A stretch of 64,000 nt of DNA from DATEPR01 sp036491115 (GTDB taxonomy: Bacteria; Actinomycetota; Actinomycetes; Mycobacteriales; Pseudonocardiaceae). The stretch spans positions 1 to 64,000 of the forward strand of contig DASXCQ010000043.1 in assembly GCA_036491115.1 (NCBI GenBank). Reading direction: 5' to 3'. Within the stretch, counting starts at the first letter, position 1. Each line of letters starts with the position of its first letter. The notes beneath the pieces were generated by a model, which ran no database searches, had not been told where the DNA came from, and worked only from the letters and a program-made list of their open reading frames with translations. A program made the translations under genes and the position numbers. This document shows positions 42,092 to 50,754 of the stretch, one piece after another.

Positions 42092-44131
42092 GTGACCAGC
42101 GACTCGAGTTCTGCCGCCACCGTTGGAGGACCGTTCACCGACCTCGACGTCTACGTCGACCTGCCCAGGGTGGAGGGCCTCCGGCTCTCGCCGGACGGAC
42201 GACGGCTCGTCGTCACCATGTCGACGCCGGACCGTGAGCACACCTGTTACCGGAGTTCGCTGTGGGAGGTCGATCCCGACGGCGAGCAGCCGGCGCGGCA
42301 GCTGACCAACAGCGCGGAGGGCGAGTCGAGTCCGGCGTTCACCCCGTCCGGCGACCTGCTGTTCGTGTCGAAGCGGCCGCTGCCCGACGCCGATCCCGGC
42401 GACCCCACCGGTTCGACCGCCGCGCTGTGGCGACTGCCCGCCGGTGGCGGCGACGCCCGGCGGGTGGCCAGCATGGCCGGTGGCGTGCAGGGCGTGCGGG
42501 TCGCCAAACAGGCCGGCACAGTCGCGTTCGGGTCGGCGCTGCTGCCCTCCGCCGACGGCACGGACACCGACCAGAGCGTCCGCAAGCTGCGGAAGGACTC
42601 GCACGTCAGCGCGATCCTGCACGAGGAGTACCCGGTCCGGTTCTGGGACCACGACCTCGGTCCGACCAGCACCCGGCTGTTCGTCGCGGGTGACGCCGAG
42701 CCCCGCGACCTGACCGGGCATGTCGGTCGGGCGTTGCGGAGCGAGTCGAGTTGGGACATCACGGCGGACGGCGCGACGATCGTCGCCACCTGGACCGTCG
42801 CCGAGCCGGGCGGCTCGCAGCGCGGCACCGTCGTGGCGATCGACGTCGCGACCGGCGAACGGCGCACGCTCGCCGACGACCCCGACCACCAGTACGACTC
42901 GCCGACGCTGTCGCCGGACGGCACCCAGGTGGCCATTCGGGTGAACCGGCGGTCCACCCCGCACGATCCCGGCGACGAATGGCTGGCGATCGTGCCGACG
43001 GCGGGCGGCGAGGTGCGCCCGCTGACTGCCGAGTGGGACCGCTGGCCGCACGTCGGACAGTGGACGCCGGACGGCACCGCGTTGATCGTGACCGCGGACG
43101 ACCAGGGCCGGTGCCCGATCTGGCGGGTGGACGCGACCACCGGCCAGGCCACCCGCATCACGTCGGACGACTTCACCTACGCCGACATCCACGTCTCCCC
43201 CGACGGCCGCTGGGTGTACGCGCTGCGGACGTCGTGGGCCAGCCCGCGCACGCCGGTGCGGGTGCCGGCGGACGGGTCCGGTGCGGTGCGGGAACTGCGT
43301 GGACCGGCCGAGCCGCTGGACCTGCCCGGCCGGCTGGACGAGGTCACCACCACCGCGGCCGACGGCACTCCGGTGCGGGCCTGGCTGGCGCTGCCGCACG
43401 ACGCCGACGCGGCCCACCCGGCACCGCTGCTGCTGTGGATCCACGGTGGTCCGCTCGGCTCGTGGAACGCCTGGACCTGGCGGTGGAACCCGTGGCTGGC
43501 GGTGGCCCGCGGGTACGCGGTGCTGCTGCCCGACCCCGCGCTGTCCACCGGCTACGGCATCGAGATGATCCGTCGCGGCTGGGGCAGGTGGGGCGAGGCC
43601 CCGTTCACCGACCTGATGTCCGTCACCGACGCGACGGTGGCGCGCGACGACATCGACGCGGACCGCACGGCCGCGATGGGCGGCTCGTTCGGCGGCTACA
43701 TGGCCAACTGGGTGGCCGGCCACACCGACCGGTTCAGCGCGATCGTCACGCACGCGTCGCTGTGGGCGCTGGACCAGTTCGGCACCACCACGGACGCGTC
43801 GTTCTTCTGGATGCGCGAGATGACGGCGGAGATGGCGGAGCGGAACTCGCCGCATCTGTCCGCCGACGCGATCGTCACGCCGATGCTGGTGATCCACGGT
43901 GACCGCGACTACCGGGTACCGATCGGTGAGGCGCTGCGGCTGTGGTGGGATCTCCAGTCCCGGTCCAAGGCCCCGGACGGTTCGTCCCCGCACAAGTTCC
44001 TGTACTTCCCGGACGAGAACCACTGGATCCTGACGCCCAACCACGCGAAGGTCTGGTACGAGACGGTGTTCGCCTTCCTGGCGCACCACGTGCTCGGCCA
44101 ACCGTGGGAGCGGCCGGAGATGCTGGGCTGA
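42092..44131 (+). CDS. S9-family serine peptidase, copy 2 (paralogue)
   Basis: This 679-residue protein is closely related along its whole length to the peptidase at 33583-35622. It has a beta-propeller first half ('LWEVDPDGEQPARQLT', 'WTPDGTALIVTADDQGRCPI') and a hydrolase half with Ser in 'GGSFGGYMANWVAG' (about residue 530), Asp in 'IHGDRDYRVPIGEA' (about 604) and His in 'FPDENHWILTPNH' (about 643). It starts with GTG at 42092 and has a weak ribosome site. It is the first gene of a plus-strand run leading into the Rieske protein and sugar-acid genes (7-base gap), so it may share their transcript. Confidence 0.93.
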   Translation: MTSDSSSAATVGGPFTDLDVYVDLPRVEGLRLSPDGRRLVVTMSTPDREHTCYRSSLWEVDPDGEQPARQLTNSAEGESSPAFTPSGDLLFVSKRPLPDADPGDPTGSTAALWRLPAGGGDARRVASMAGGVQGVRVAKQAGTVAFGSALLPSADGTDTDQSVRKLRKDSHVSAILHEEYPVRFWDHDLGPTSTRLFVAGDAEPRDLTGHVGRALRSESSWDITADGATIVATWTVAEPGGSQRGTVVAIDVATGERRTLADDPDHQYDSPTLSPDGTQVAIRVNRRSTPHDPGDEWLAIVPTAGGEVRPLTAEWDRWPHVGQWTPDGTALIVTADDQGRCPIWRVDATTGQATRITSDDFTYADIHVSPDGRWVYALRTSWASPRTPVRVPADGSGAVRELRGPAEPLDLPGRLDEVTTTAADGTPVRAWLALPHDADAAHPAPLLLWIHGGPLGSWNAWTWRWNPWLAVARGYAVLLPDPALSTGYGIEMIRRGWGRWGEAPFTDLMSVTDATVARDDIDADRTAAMGGSFGGYMANWVAGHTDRFSAIVTHASLWALDQFGTTTDASFFWMREMTAEMAERNSPHLSADAIVTPMLVIHGDRDYRVPIGEALRLWWDLQSRSKAPDGSSPHKFLYFPDENHWILTPNHAKVWYETVFAFLAHHVLGQPWERPEMLG

Positions 44132-44138
44132 CGGCTCG

Positions 44139-44498
44139 GTGATCGACGCCGTCGAGTTGGGGCGGGCGGCCGACTTCGGGAGGCTGCCCGCCCGCGTCGA
44201 GGTCGTGGGCTCCGACTACTTCCTGACCCGCGACGGCGACGAGTGGCGACTGTTCTCCGCGGTGTGCCCGCACACCGGTGGCGACATCGAGGACCTGGGC
44301 GACGTGTTCCGCTGTGCCAACCACTCCTGGGCGTTCGACCGGCTGGCCGGGACGCCGGTGGACATCGCGCTGCGGCCGATGTCGCGGTACGACGTCGAGG
44401 AACGGGACGGCGTGCTCGTGGCGCACGTCGAGTCGGACGGGTGGAACGGCGTGCGCGCTCGGCAGCGCCGGGAGGAGGCGGAGTGGCGGCGGGCATGA
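44139..44498 (+). CDS. Rieske [2Fe-2S] protein, small ferredoxin-like
   Basis: This 119-residue protein has a Rieske cluster site: C43/H45 in 'VCPHTGGDIED' and C59/H62 in 'FRCANHSWAFDRL'. It should carry electrons for an oxygenase or reductase. No oxygenase partner is in the operon, so it may serve an enzyme encoded elsewhere. It starts with GTG, follows the S9 peptidase by 7 bases and overlaps the SDR start (ATGA), placing an electron-transfer protein inside a sugar-acid catabolic run. Confidence 0.88.
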   Translation: MIDAVELGRAADFGRLPARVEVVGSDYFLTRDGDEWRLFSAVCPHTGGDIEDLGDVFRCANHSWAFDRLAGTPVDIALRPMSRYDVEERDGVLVAHVESDGWNGVRARQRREEAEWRRA

Positions 44499-45253
44499 CG
44501 GGACTGTTCGACCTGACCGGCAAGGTCGCACTGGTGACCGGCGCCCGGCGCGGCATCGGACTGGCCATGGCGGACGCGCTGGCCGCCGCAGGCGCGGACG
44601 TGATCGCGGCCAGCGCGCACCTGGAGGCCACCGGCAGCGAAGTGGAACGCCGGGTCACCGCGCACGGCAGGTCGTTCGCGGGACACCGGGTCGACTTCGC
44701 TGACCGGGCCGCGGTGCTCGCCTTCGGGCGGCGCATGGCCGAGCGGCAGGTCGACATCCTGGTGAACAACGCGGGCACCATCGCCCGCCGGCCCGCTGCC
44801 GAGCACCCGGACGAGGACTGGGACCACGTGCTGACCGTGAACCTGTCCTCGCATTTCGTGCTGACCAGGGAGATCGGCGCCGCGATGCTGGCCAGGGGTG
44901 CCGGCAAGATCGTGTTCACGGCATCGGTGCTCAGCTTCCAGGGCGGCCTGTTCGTGCCCGGATACACCGCGGCCAAGTCCGGGATCGCCGGGCTCACCCG
45001 GGCGTTGGCGAACGAGTGGGCGCCGCACGGGGTGAACGTCAACGCGATCGTGCCCGGCTACATCGCCACCGACAACACCCAGGCGTTGCAGGATGACCCG
45101 GACCGCAGCAGGTCCATTGTGGATCGTATTCCGGCCGGCCGCTGGGGGCGGCCGGAGGATCTGGCCGGGGTGGCGGTGTTTCTCGCGTCCCGCGCGTCGG
45201 ACTACGTGCACGGGGCGCTGGTGCCCGTGGACGGCGGCTGGCTCGGTCGATGA
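44495..45253 (+). CDS. SDR, KduD-like (2-deoxy-gluconate dehydrogenase type)
   Basis: This 252-residue classical SDR has 'ALVTGARRGIGLAMADALAA', 'ILVNNAGTIARRPAAEHPDE', Ser in 'VFTASVLSFQGG' and Y-x3-K in 'PGYTAAKSGIAGL'. The opening 'LFDLTGKVALVTGA' and the end 'HGALVPVDGGWLGR' are typical of KduD/gluconate 5-dehydrogenase relatives. It is coupled to a KDG kinase gene (ATGA overlap), so its likely role is making or interconverting keto-deoxy sugar acids feeding KDG. The exact substrate is inferred from context. Confidence 0.88.
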   Translation: MTGLFDLTGKVALVTGARRGIGLAMADALAAAGADVIAASAHLEATGSEVERRVTAHGRSFAGHRVDFADRAAVLAFGRRMAERQVDILVNNAGTIARRPAAEHPDEDWDHVLTVNLSSHFVLTREIGAAMLARGAGKIVFTASVLSFQGGLFVPGYTAAKSGIAGLTRALANEWAPHGVNVNAIVPGYIATDNTQALQDDPDRSRSIVDRIPAGRWGRPEDLAGVAVFLASRASDYVHGALVPVDGGWLGR

Positions 45254-46203
45254 CCGTCGAGGTCGTCACCATCGGCGAGACGATGGTGATGTTGGTGCCG
45301 CAGGAGCCGGTGCCCTTGGCCGATGCGACCACTCTTGCCGTGCACGTGGGTGGCGCCGAGTCCAATGTGGCCATCTACCTGGTCGAGCTGGGGCACTCCG
45401 CGCGGTGGGTGAGCAGGCTCGGTGACGACCCGTTCGGTGAGCTCGTACTCCGACAACTCGGCGCGGCGGGGGTGGACATCAGTGCCGTGGTGCGGGTGCC
45501 CGGCCGGACCGGTCTCTACGTCAAGGATCCCGGCGCCGGGCAGACGACGGTGCACTACTACCGCGAGCGGTCGCCGGCCGCGGCATTGGGGCCGGACGCG
45601 CTGGACGACCCGATGGTGGCCGACGGGCGGATCCTGCACCTGACCGGCATCACGGCCGCGCTCTCCTCGTGTGCGCGGGAGCTGGTGCGCACGGCGGTCC
45701 GGGACCGGGCGCCGGGTCGGCTGGTGAGCTTCGACGTGAACTACCGGCCCGCACTGTGGCCGGTCGACGAGGCGGCACCGGTGCTGGCCGAGTTGGCCGA
45801 CGCCAGCGACGTGGTGTTCGTCGGCTTCGACGAGGCGCGGGCGCTGTGGGGTTGCCCGACGCCGGCCGCGGTGCACGAGTTGCTCCCCCACCCGGAGACG
45901 GTGGTGGTGAAGGACGGTGCGGTCGGCGCGTACGGGCGGGACCTGTTCGTGCCGACCCCGGCCGTGACCGTGGTGGAGCCGGTCGGTGCGGGTGACGCGT
46001 TCGCCGCCGGTTACCTGGCCGCTGTGCTGGAAGGGCTCGGTGACGTGGCGCGGCTGCGGTTCGGGCATCTGGTCGCGGCGGCCGCGTTGAGTGTGCGCAG
46101 CGACCACGGGCGGCTGCCGTCCCGGTCGTGGCTGCGGGAGCGGATCGACCTGCCTGCCGAGAAATGGGCTCGGCTGGAGCTGACCGGGAGTGATCATGGG
46201 TGA
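45250..46203 (+). CDS. kdgK: 2-keto-3-deoxygluconate kinase (PfkB family)
   Basis: This 317-residue PfkB-type kinase shows the N-terminal substrate region ('AVHVGGAESNVAIYLVELGH', then 'SRLGDDPFGELVLRQL') and the catalytic anion hole and Asp in 'VVEPVGAGDAFAAGYLA'. The KDPG aldolase gene right after it and the KduD-like SDR before it point to phosphorylation of 2-keto-3-deoxygluconate to KDPG. PfkB specificity cannot be proved from sequence alone, but the gene order is the standard one. The next gene starts inside its last codons. Confidence 0.88.
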   Translation: MTVEVVTIGETMVMLVPQEPVPLADATTLAVHVGGAESNVAIYLVELGHSARWVSRLGDDPFGELVLRQLGAAGVDISAVVRVPGRTGLYVKDPGAGQTTVHYYRERSPAAALGPDALDDPMVADGRILHLTGITAALSSCARELVRTAVRDRAPGRLVSFDVNYRPALWPVDEAAPVLAELADASDVVFVGFDEARALWGCPTPAAVHELLPHPETVVVKDGAVGAYGRDLFVPTPAVTVVEPVGAGDAFAAGYLAAVLEGLGDVARLRFGHLVAAAALSVRSDHGRLPSRSWLRERIDLPAEKWARLELTGSDHG

Positions 46204-46792
46204 CTTCTTCGCTGATCTGTTCGCCGGCCGGCCGCTGATGGCGATCCTGCGCGGTTTCGACGCCGAGCGGACGGTCGCCATGGCCGAGCGGGCGTGGGAG
46301 TTGGGTGTCACCGCCGTCGAGGTGACCGTGGAGGTGCCGTCACAGGTCGAGTCGCTGCGGGCCGTGGTCGCCGCCGGGCACGATCAACTGGTCGGGGCCG
46401 GCACGGTGTACACGGTGGACCAGGTCGACGCCGTCCGGGCGGCGGGTGCCGCGTTCACCGTGGCGCCCGGCCATGACCCGGTCGTCGCGGAACACTCCCA
46501 CCGAGCCGGCCTGCCGCACCTGCCCGGTGTCGCCACGCCGACCGAGTTGCAGACCGCGCTGCGCGCCGGCCACACGTGGCTGAAGCTGTTCCCGGCCGGC
46601 GTCCTGGGCACGGCCCACATCGAAGCGCTGCGCGGCCCGTTCCCCGGCGTCCACCTCGTCGCCACGGGCGGCATCGACGCCACGAACGCCCAGGACTTCC
46701 TCGCCGCGGGCGCCGACGTGGTGGCCGTGGGCTCGGCACTCGCCGACCCGGCCCAACTGCCGGCGCTGGCCGCGCTGATCAGTGCGCCCTGA
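46196..46792 (+). CDS. eda: KDPG/KHG aldolase
   Basis: This 198-residue class I aldolase of the Entner-Doudoroff type has Glu in 'GVTAVEVTVEVPSQVESL' and the Schiff-base Lys in 'HTWLKLFPAGVLG'. The phosphate loop 'LVATGGIDATNAQDFLAAGA' is present. It splits KDPG into pyruvate and glyceraldehyde 3-phosphate, completing the kinase's pathway. The ATG at 46196 has GGGAG 7 bases upstream and lies inside the kinase gene's end. It overlaps the convergent peroxiredoxin gene by 14 bases. Confidence 0.92.
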   Translation: MGDFFADLFAGRPLMAILRGFDAERTVAMAERAWELGVTAVEVTVEVPSQVESLRAVVAAGHDQLVGAGTVYTVDQVDAVRAAGAAFTVAPGHDPVVAEHSHRAGLPHLPGVATPTELQTALRAGHTWLKLFPAGVLGTAHIEALRGPFPGVHLVATGGIDATNAQDFLAAGADVVAVGSALADPAQLPALAALISAP

Positions 46793-47315
46793 ACCAGGCC
46801 AGCACCTGTTCGGCGTGCTCGTCCGGTGGGAACACCGGGTAGAACACGTGCTCGATCACGCCGTCCTGGACGATCATCGTGAGTCGCCGGTACAGCGTCA
46901 TTCCGCCTGCCTCGAACGTGGGCAGGTTCAGCGCCTCCGCCAGTTTCAGCGACGGGTCGGCCAGCATCTGGAACGGCAACCGTAGGCGTTCCACGGCTTC
47001 CCGCTGGTATTCGGTGTCCTGACCGGACAGTCCGAACACCCCGGCAGCACCCGCTTCGACCAGATCGGCGTGGTGGTCACGGAAGCCGCACGCCTCGGGT
47101 GTGCAGCCTCGGGCGCCCGGGATCGCGTCCCAGCCGTCGGGCAGTTCCGTGTCCGGCCGGCCCGTGCGCGGGTACACGTAGAGCACGGTGCGGCCGGCGC
47201 CGAGCTTGTCCAAACTGACCGGTTCGCCGGAGGTGCCGACGAACTCCAGTGCGGGCAACGCCGTTCCGGGCAGGTGGTCGGCGGCGCCGTCGTCCTCGGG
47301 CACGGGCAGGTCCAT
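46779..47315 (-). CDS. Peroxiredoxin, BCP/AhpC-TSA type
   Basis: This 178-residue thioredoxin-fold protein has the BCP-like active site 'GCTPEACGFRDHHADLVE' (two Cys five residues apart) after the strand 'GRTVLYVYPRTGRP'. 'VFGLSGQDTEYQREAVERL' and 'FQMLADPSLKLAEAL' match the family. It reduces peroxides. It differs from usual BCP by the inserted segment 'DTELPDGWDAIPGARG' before the active Cys. It ends the long minus-strand run and overlaps the amidase stop (TGATG). Confidence 0.88.
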   Translation of the reverse strand: MDLPVPEDDGAADHLPGTALPALEFVGTSGEPVSLDKLGAGRTVLYVYPRTGRPDTELPDGWDAIPGARGCTPEACGFRDHHADLVEAGAAGVFGLSGQDTEYQREAVERLRLPFQMLADPSLKLAEALNLPTFEAGGMTLYRRLTMIVQDGVIEHVFYPVFPPDEHAEQVLAWFRAH

Positions 47316-48850
47316 CAGCTCTCCCTCGGCGGCCGGGCGAAGCCGCCGACCGCCTGTTCGTAGGTGTGCGCCACCCGCAGCACGGTGGCGTCGGCGAAGC
47401 GCCTGCCGATCAGCATCAGGCCGGCGGGCAGCCCGTCGACCAGGCCGGCCGGGACCGAGCACGCCGGGTGGCCGGACACGTCGAACGGCGCGGTGTTGCC
47501 GGTCATCGACAGCGCGGTGTCCAGGTAGTCGGCCAGTTTGACGTCGGGTGGCGGGATCTGTCGCGCGGTGTACGGGAGGGTGGGCATCGCGAGGACGTCG
47601 AACTCGTCCAGTGCCGCGTCGTAGGCCGCGCGCAGTTCGCGGGCGAGGTGGCGGGCCATCGCGTAGTAGCGGCCGCCGCCCACCTCGTACGTGTACCTGC
47701 CGGACAGCCCGACCAGCTGCACGGTCCTGGACAGCTCCGAGCCGCGGGCCACGCGCTGGCGGGCGTAGTGGGTAATCAGTTCGGGGTCGTAGAAGTCCTC
47801 GACGTTCATGCCGAAGGCGTTGCCGTCGATCATCTGGTACGACGCGCCTTCGGTGGCGATCACGTTCCACACGTGCATCGCGTCGGCGTGCCACGGGATC
47901 GACACGTCCGACACGGTCAGCCCGGCCGAGCGCAGCACCTCCAGCGCGGCCCGCACCGAGTCGTCGACACCCGGCCCGGACACGGCGGTGCCGAAGCCCT
48001 CGCCCACCACGCCGACCCGCAGTCCCTCTGCCGACTCGGCCAGTGCGGCCACGTAGTCGACCGGTTCGATCGTGTCGGGCTGGCGCGGGTCCTGGCCGTC
48101 GACGCCGGCCAGAACAGTGAGCACCAGAGCCGCGTCGGCGACCGTCCTGGTGATCGGGCCGAGGTGGTCGATGGTCCGCTCGATCGGGAACGCGCCGGTG
48201 TAGGGCACCAGGCCGTGGGTCGGCTTGTGCCCGACCACACCGCAGAAGGCACTCGGGATGCGGATCGAACCGCCCTGGTCGCCGCCCAACGCGAGGTCGA
48301 CCTCGCCGCTGGCGACCAGCGCGCCGCTGCCGCTGGACGACCCGCCCGCGTTCCGCGTCACGTCCCACGGGTTGAGTACCGGAGCCGGCTGCGACGTGAA
48401 GCTGCCGCCGGAGAAGCACAGGTCCTCGCACACCGACTTGCCCTTGACGGTCGCACCCGCGTCCAACAACCTGCGCACCACCACGGCGTCCCGGCGCGGC
48501 ACGAAGCCCTCCACCGAGCGCGATCCGTTCATCATCGGCACGCCGGCGACGGAGACGTTGTCCTTGACGGCGACCGTGCGACCGGCCAGCGGGCCGTCGG
48601 CGGACTCGGTGATCGACGTCGTGACGTACCAGGCGCCGAGCCGGTTCTGCTCGTCGGTGGGGCTGGTCCAGGCCCGGTCCGGCGGTGCGGGAGCGGTGCG
48701 TTCGTAGAGCGCCTCGACGGCGACCGAGGCGTCCAGCGAGCCGGCGACGGCGGGCGCGAAGTCGGCCAGTTCCTCGGTGGACAGGCCGAACCCGAAATGC
48801 TCGCTGAGCGCCGCCAACCGGGCCGCGTCAGGTGGGGGCAAAGACGTCAC
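47315..48850 (-). CDS. Amidase-signature family amidohydrolase
   Basis: This 511-residue protein carries the Ser-cisSer-Lys triad of the amidase signature family: Lys in 'RTVAVKDNVSVAGVPM', then 'NPWDVTRNAGGSSSGSGALV' and 'GGDQGGSIRIPSAFCGVVGH'. It hydrolyses an amide, but the family does not predict the substrate; relatives act on nitrile-derived amides, peptides or urea derivatives. The start is GTG at 48850 with GGAGG 7 bases before. It is part of the minus-strand run downstream of the peptide transporter, so an amide-containing breakdown product is a plausible substrate. Confidence 0.9.
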   Translation of the reverse strand: MTSLPPPDAARLAALSEHFGFGLSTEELADFAPAVAGSLDASVAVEALYERTAPAPPDRAWTSPTDEQNRLGAWYVTTSITESADGPLAGRTVAVKDNVSVAGVPMMNGSRSVEGFVPRRDAVVVRRLLDAGATVKGKSVCEDLCFSGGSFTSQPAPVLNPWDVTRNAGGSSSGSGALVASGEVDLALGGDQGGSIRIPSAFCGVVGHKPTHGLVPYTGAFPIERTIDHLGPITRTVADAALVLTVLAGVDGQDPRQPDTIEPVDYVAALAESAEGLRVGVVGEGFGTAVSGPGVDDSVRAALEVLRSAGLTVSDVSIPWHADAMHVWNVIATEGASYQMIDGNAFGMNVEDFYDPELITHYARQRVARGSELSRTVQLVGLSGRYTYEVGGGRYYAMARHLARELRAAYDAALDEFDVLAMPTLPYTARQIPPPDVKLADYLDTALSMTGNTAPFDVSGHPACSVPAGLVDGLPAGLMLIGRRFADATVLRVAHTYEQAVGGFARPPRES

Positions 48851-48914
48851 GGATGCCTCCTTCGCCGAGGTCCTTACCCTAGGAGAGCCTGCGACGACGT
48901 GTCCACACGGCGGG

Positions 48915-49961
48915 TCAGGCCAGTTCGGCGGCCGTGTCGCGCCAGATGGTGAGGACCCGGTCGATGTCGGCGTCGGCGATCTCCACGTGGGTGAGCATGC
49001 GGACCCGGCCGCCGACCATGGTGGCGAGCAGGCCGTTGGCGGCCAGGGCGGCGGCCCATTCCGGTGCGGTGTGGCCGGTGGCCGAGACGTCGACGAAGAC
49101 GATGTTCGTGGCGACCGCGGCGAGGTCGACCGAGTCGGGCAGGATCGTGTTGACGCCTTCGGCCAGGCGGCGGGCGTTGGCGTGGTCATCGGCCAGGCGG
49201 CCGGGGCCCTGTTCCAGGGCGATCAGGCCGGCAGCGGCCAGGATGCCGGCCTGGCGCCAACCCGCACCCATCAGGATCTTCATCCGCTTCGCTTCGGCGA
49301 TGAAGTCGGCGTCACCGGCCAGGACCGAGCCGATCGGCGCCCCCAAACCCTTGGACAGGCAGAACATCAGCGAGTCGACCTCGGCCGCGTAGTCGCTCGG
49401 CTTCGCCCCGGTCACCGTGCAGGCGTTGAAGATCCGGGCGCCGTCCAGGTACAGCGGGACACCGCGGTCGTGGCACACCGTGGCGATCGCGCGCACCTCG
49501 TCGACCGGGATCGGCGTGCCGCCGCCGATCTGGTGGGTGTTCTCCAGCGTCACCAGGTCGACCACGTTGACGCCGTACGGGTCGGGCTCCAGCGCCTCGG
49601 CGACCTGCTCGGGCGTGATCATGCCCCGGCCCACCGACGGCAGGTAGCGGAACGCGACGCCGGACAGCAGGGCGGCGGACGTGACCTCGTGGCCGCCCAC
49701 GTGTGCGTTCTGTTCGCACACCACGAAGTGCCCCGACCGGGCGTACACGTGCATGGCGATCTCGTTGCACAACGTGCCGGTCGGCAGGTACAGGGCGGCC
49801 GCCTTGCCGGTCAGCTCGGCCACCCGGTCCTGCAGCCGGTTGACCGTCGGGTCGTCGTCGAACAGGTCGTCGCCGACCTCTGCCTCGGCCATGGCCTTCC
49901 GCATCGCGGCCGAGGGACCCGCCACCGTGTCGGACCGGAGATCGATTCGCGCGCTCGTCAC
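48915..49961 (-). CDS. Low-specificity L-threonine aldolase (PLP)
   Basis: This 348-residue fold-type I PLP enzyme opens with 'IDLRSDTVAGPSAAMRKAMA', which is the family start, and 'GDDLFDDDPTVNRLQDRVAE' follows. 'VPLYLDGARIFNA' gives the PLP-ring Asp, and the Lys sits in 'SLMFCLSKGLGAPIGSV'. It cleaves threonine and related beta-hydroxy amino acids to glycine and aldehyde. The start is GTG at 49961. It lies between phosphoesterase and amidase genes on the same strand, consistent with amino-acid salvage after peptide hydrolysis. Confidence 0.92.
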   Translation of the reverse strand: MTSARIDLRSDTVAGPSAAMRKAMAEAEVGDDLFDDDPTVNRLQDRVAELTGKAAALYLPTGTLCNEIAMHVYARSGHFVVCEQNAHVGGHEVTSAALLSGVAFRYLPSVGRGMITPEQVAEALEPDPYGVNVVDLVTLENTHQIGGGTPIPVDEVRAIATVCHDRGVPLYLDGARIFNACTVTGAKPSDYAAEVDSLMFCLSKGLGAPIGSVLAGDADFIAEAKRMKILMGAGWRQAGILAAAGLIALEQGPGRLADDHANARRLAEGVNTILPDSVDLAAVATNIVFVDVSATGHTAPEWAAALAANGLLATMVGGRVRMLTHVEIADADIDRVLTIWRDTAAELA

Positions 49962-49986
49962 GACCCGTTGATACACGAACCGTCGG

Positions 49987-50727
49987 TCACACCACCACCC
50001 GGTAGTGGGTGGTGAGCCGCCGCTGGTCGTCCAGCACGTGGAACGCGACTCCCGGTGGCACCGCGTCGGTCGAGCCGTCGCCCTGCTCCCACGGCAGCAC
50101 CTGGGTGGACGCCACACCCGGCGACACCCGTACCGGTCGGCCGGCGAAGGTGGTGGCGGCCGGCGTGTGCGCGTGCCCGCACAGGAGTGCCACCACCTGT
50201 GGGTGGTGTGCCAGCACGTCGGCCAGCCGTTGCTCGTCGGTCAACCGGATGCCGTCGCTGAACGGGCTGTGCAACTCGACCGGCGGGTGATGGCAGCACA
50301 CGAACGCCGGCAGGTCCGGATGGCGGGCCAGTGCGTCGTCCAGCCATGCGACGGTCTCGTCGGCGAGCCGGCCATCGTCGCGGCCGGGGATCGTCGAGTC
50401 GCACAGCGCGAACAGCGCGTTCTCGGTCCGGTGCACCTGGTTGACCGGTGCGTCCGAACCGGCGGTCCCGAGCAGCGTCTCGCGGTAGGCGTGGCGCCGG
50501 TCGTGGTTGCCCGGGCACGGGAACACCGGATGCGGCGAGGTGGCGAACAGGTCCCGCGCCTGCTCGTACTCGGCCGGCAGCCCGTGGTCGGCGATGTCGC
50601 CGGTGACCAGGACCGCCGCCAGGGGCATCGACAGTCCGTCGAGATACGACGCCACCGCCTGCGCCCGGTCGAGTCGGCGCTGGCCGCCGTCCAGGTGAAT
50701 GTCGCTGATCTGGGCGAATACCATCAT
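49987..50727 (-). CDS. Calcineurin-like metallophosphoesterase (CpdA-type)
   Basis: This 246-residue protein has all metal motifs of the family: 'ISDIHLDGG' (D-x-H), 'LVTGDIADHG' (GD), 'FPCPGNHDRRHA' (GNHD), 'FVCCHHPPVE' and 'LLCGHAHTPAA' (GHAH). Closest in style to cyclic-nucleotide phosphodiesterases of the CpdA group, which hydrolyse cAMP or other phosphodiesters. Two ATGs (50727 and 50724) are possible. It is 25 bases before the threonine aldolase start and 27 after the alpha/beta hydrolase. Confidence 0.9.
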   Translation of the reverse strand: MMVFAQISDIHLDGGQRRLDRAQAVASYLDGLSMPLAAVLVTGDIADHGLPAEYEQARDLFATSPHPVFPCPGNHDRRHAYRETLLGTAGSDAPVNQVHRTENALFALCDSTIPGRDDGRLADETVAWLDDALARHPDLPAFVCCHHPPVELHSPFSDGIRLTDEQRLADVLAHHPQVVALLCGHAHTPAATTFAGRPVRVSPGVASTQVLPWEQGDGSTDAVPPGVAFHVLDDQRRLTTHYRVVV

Positions 50728-50754
50728 GCTGACGACGGTAGCCGCGCCGGTGAG

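Noticed and set aside
47249..48952. 567-residue plus-strand frame opposite the amidase
   Set aside because: Antisense shadow of a gene with clear amidase-signature residues; His/Arg/Gly-rich composition.
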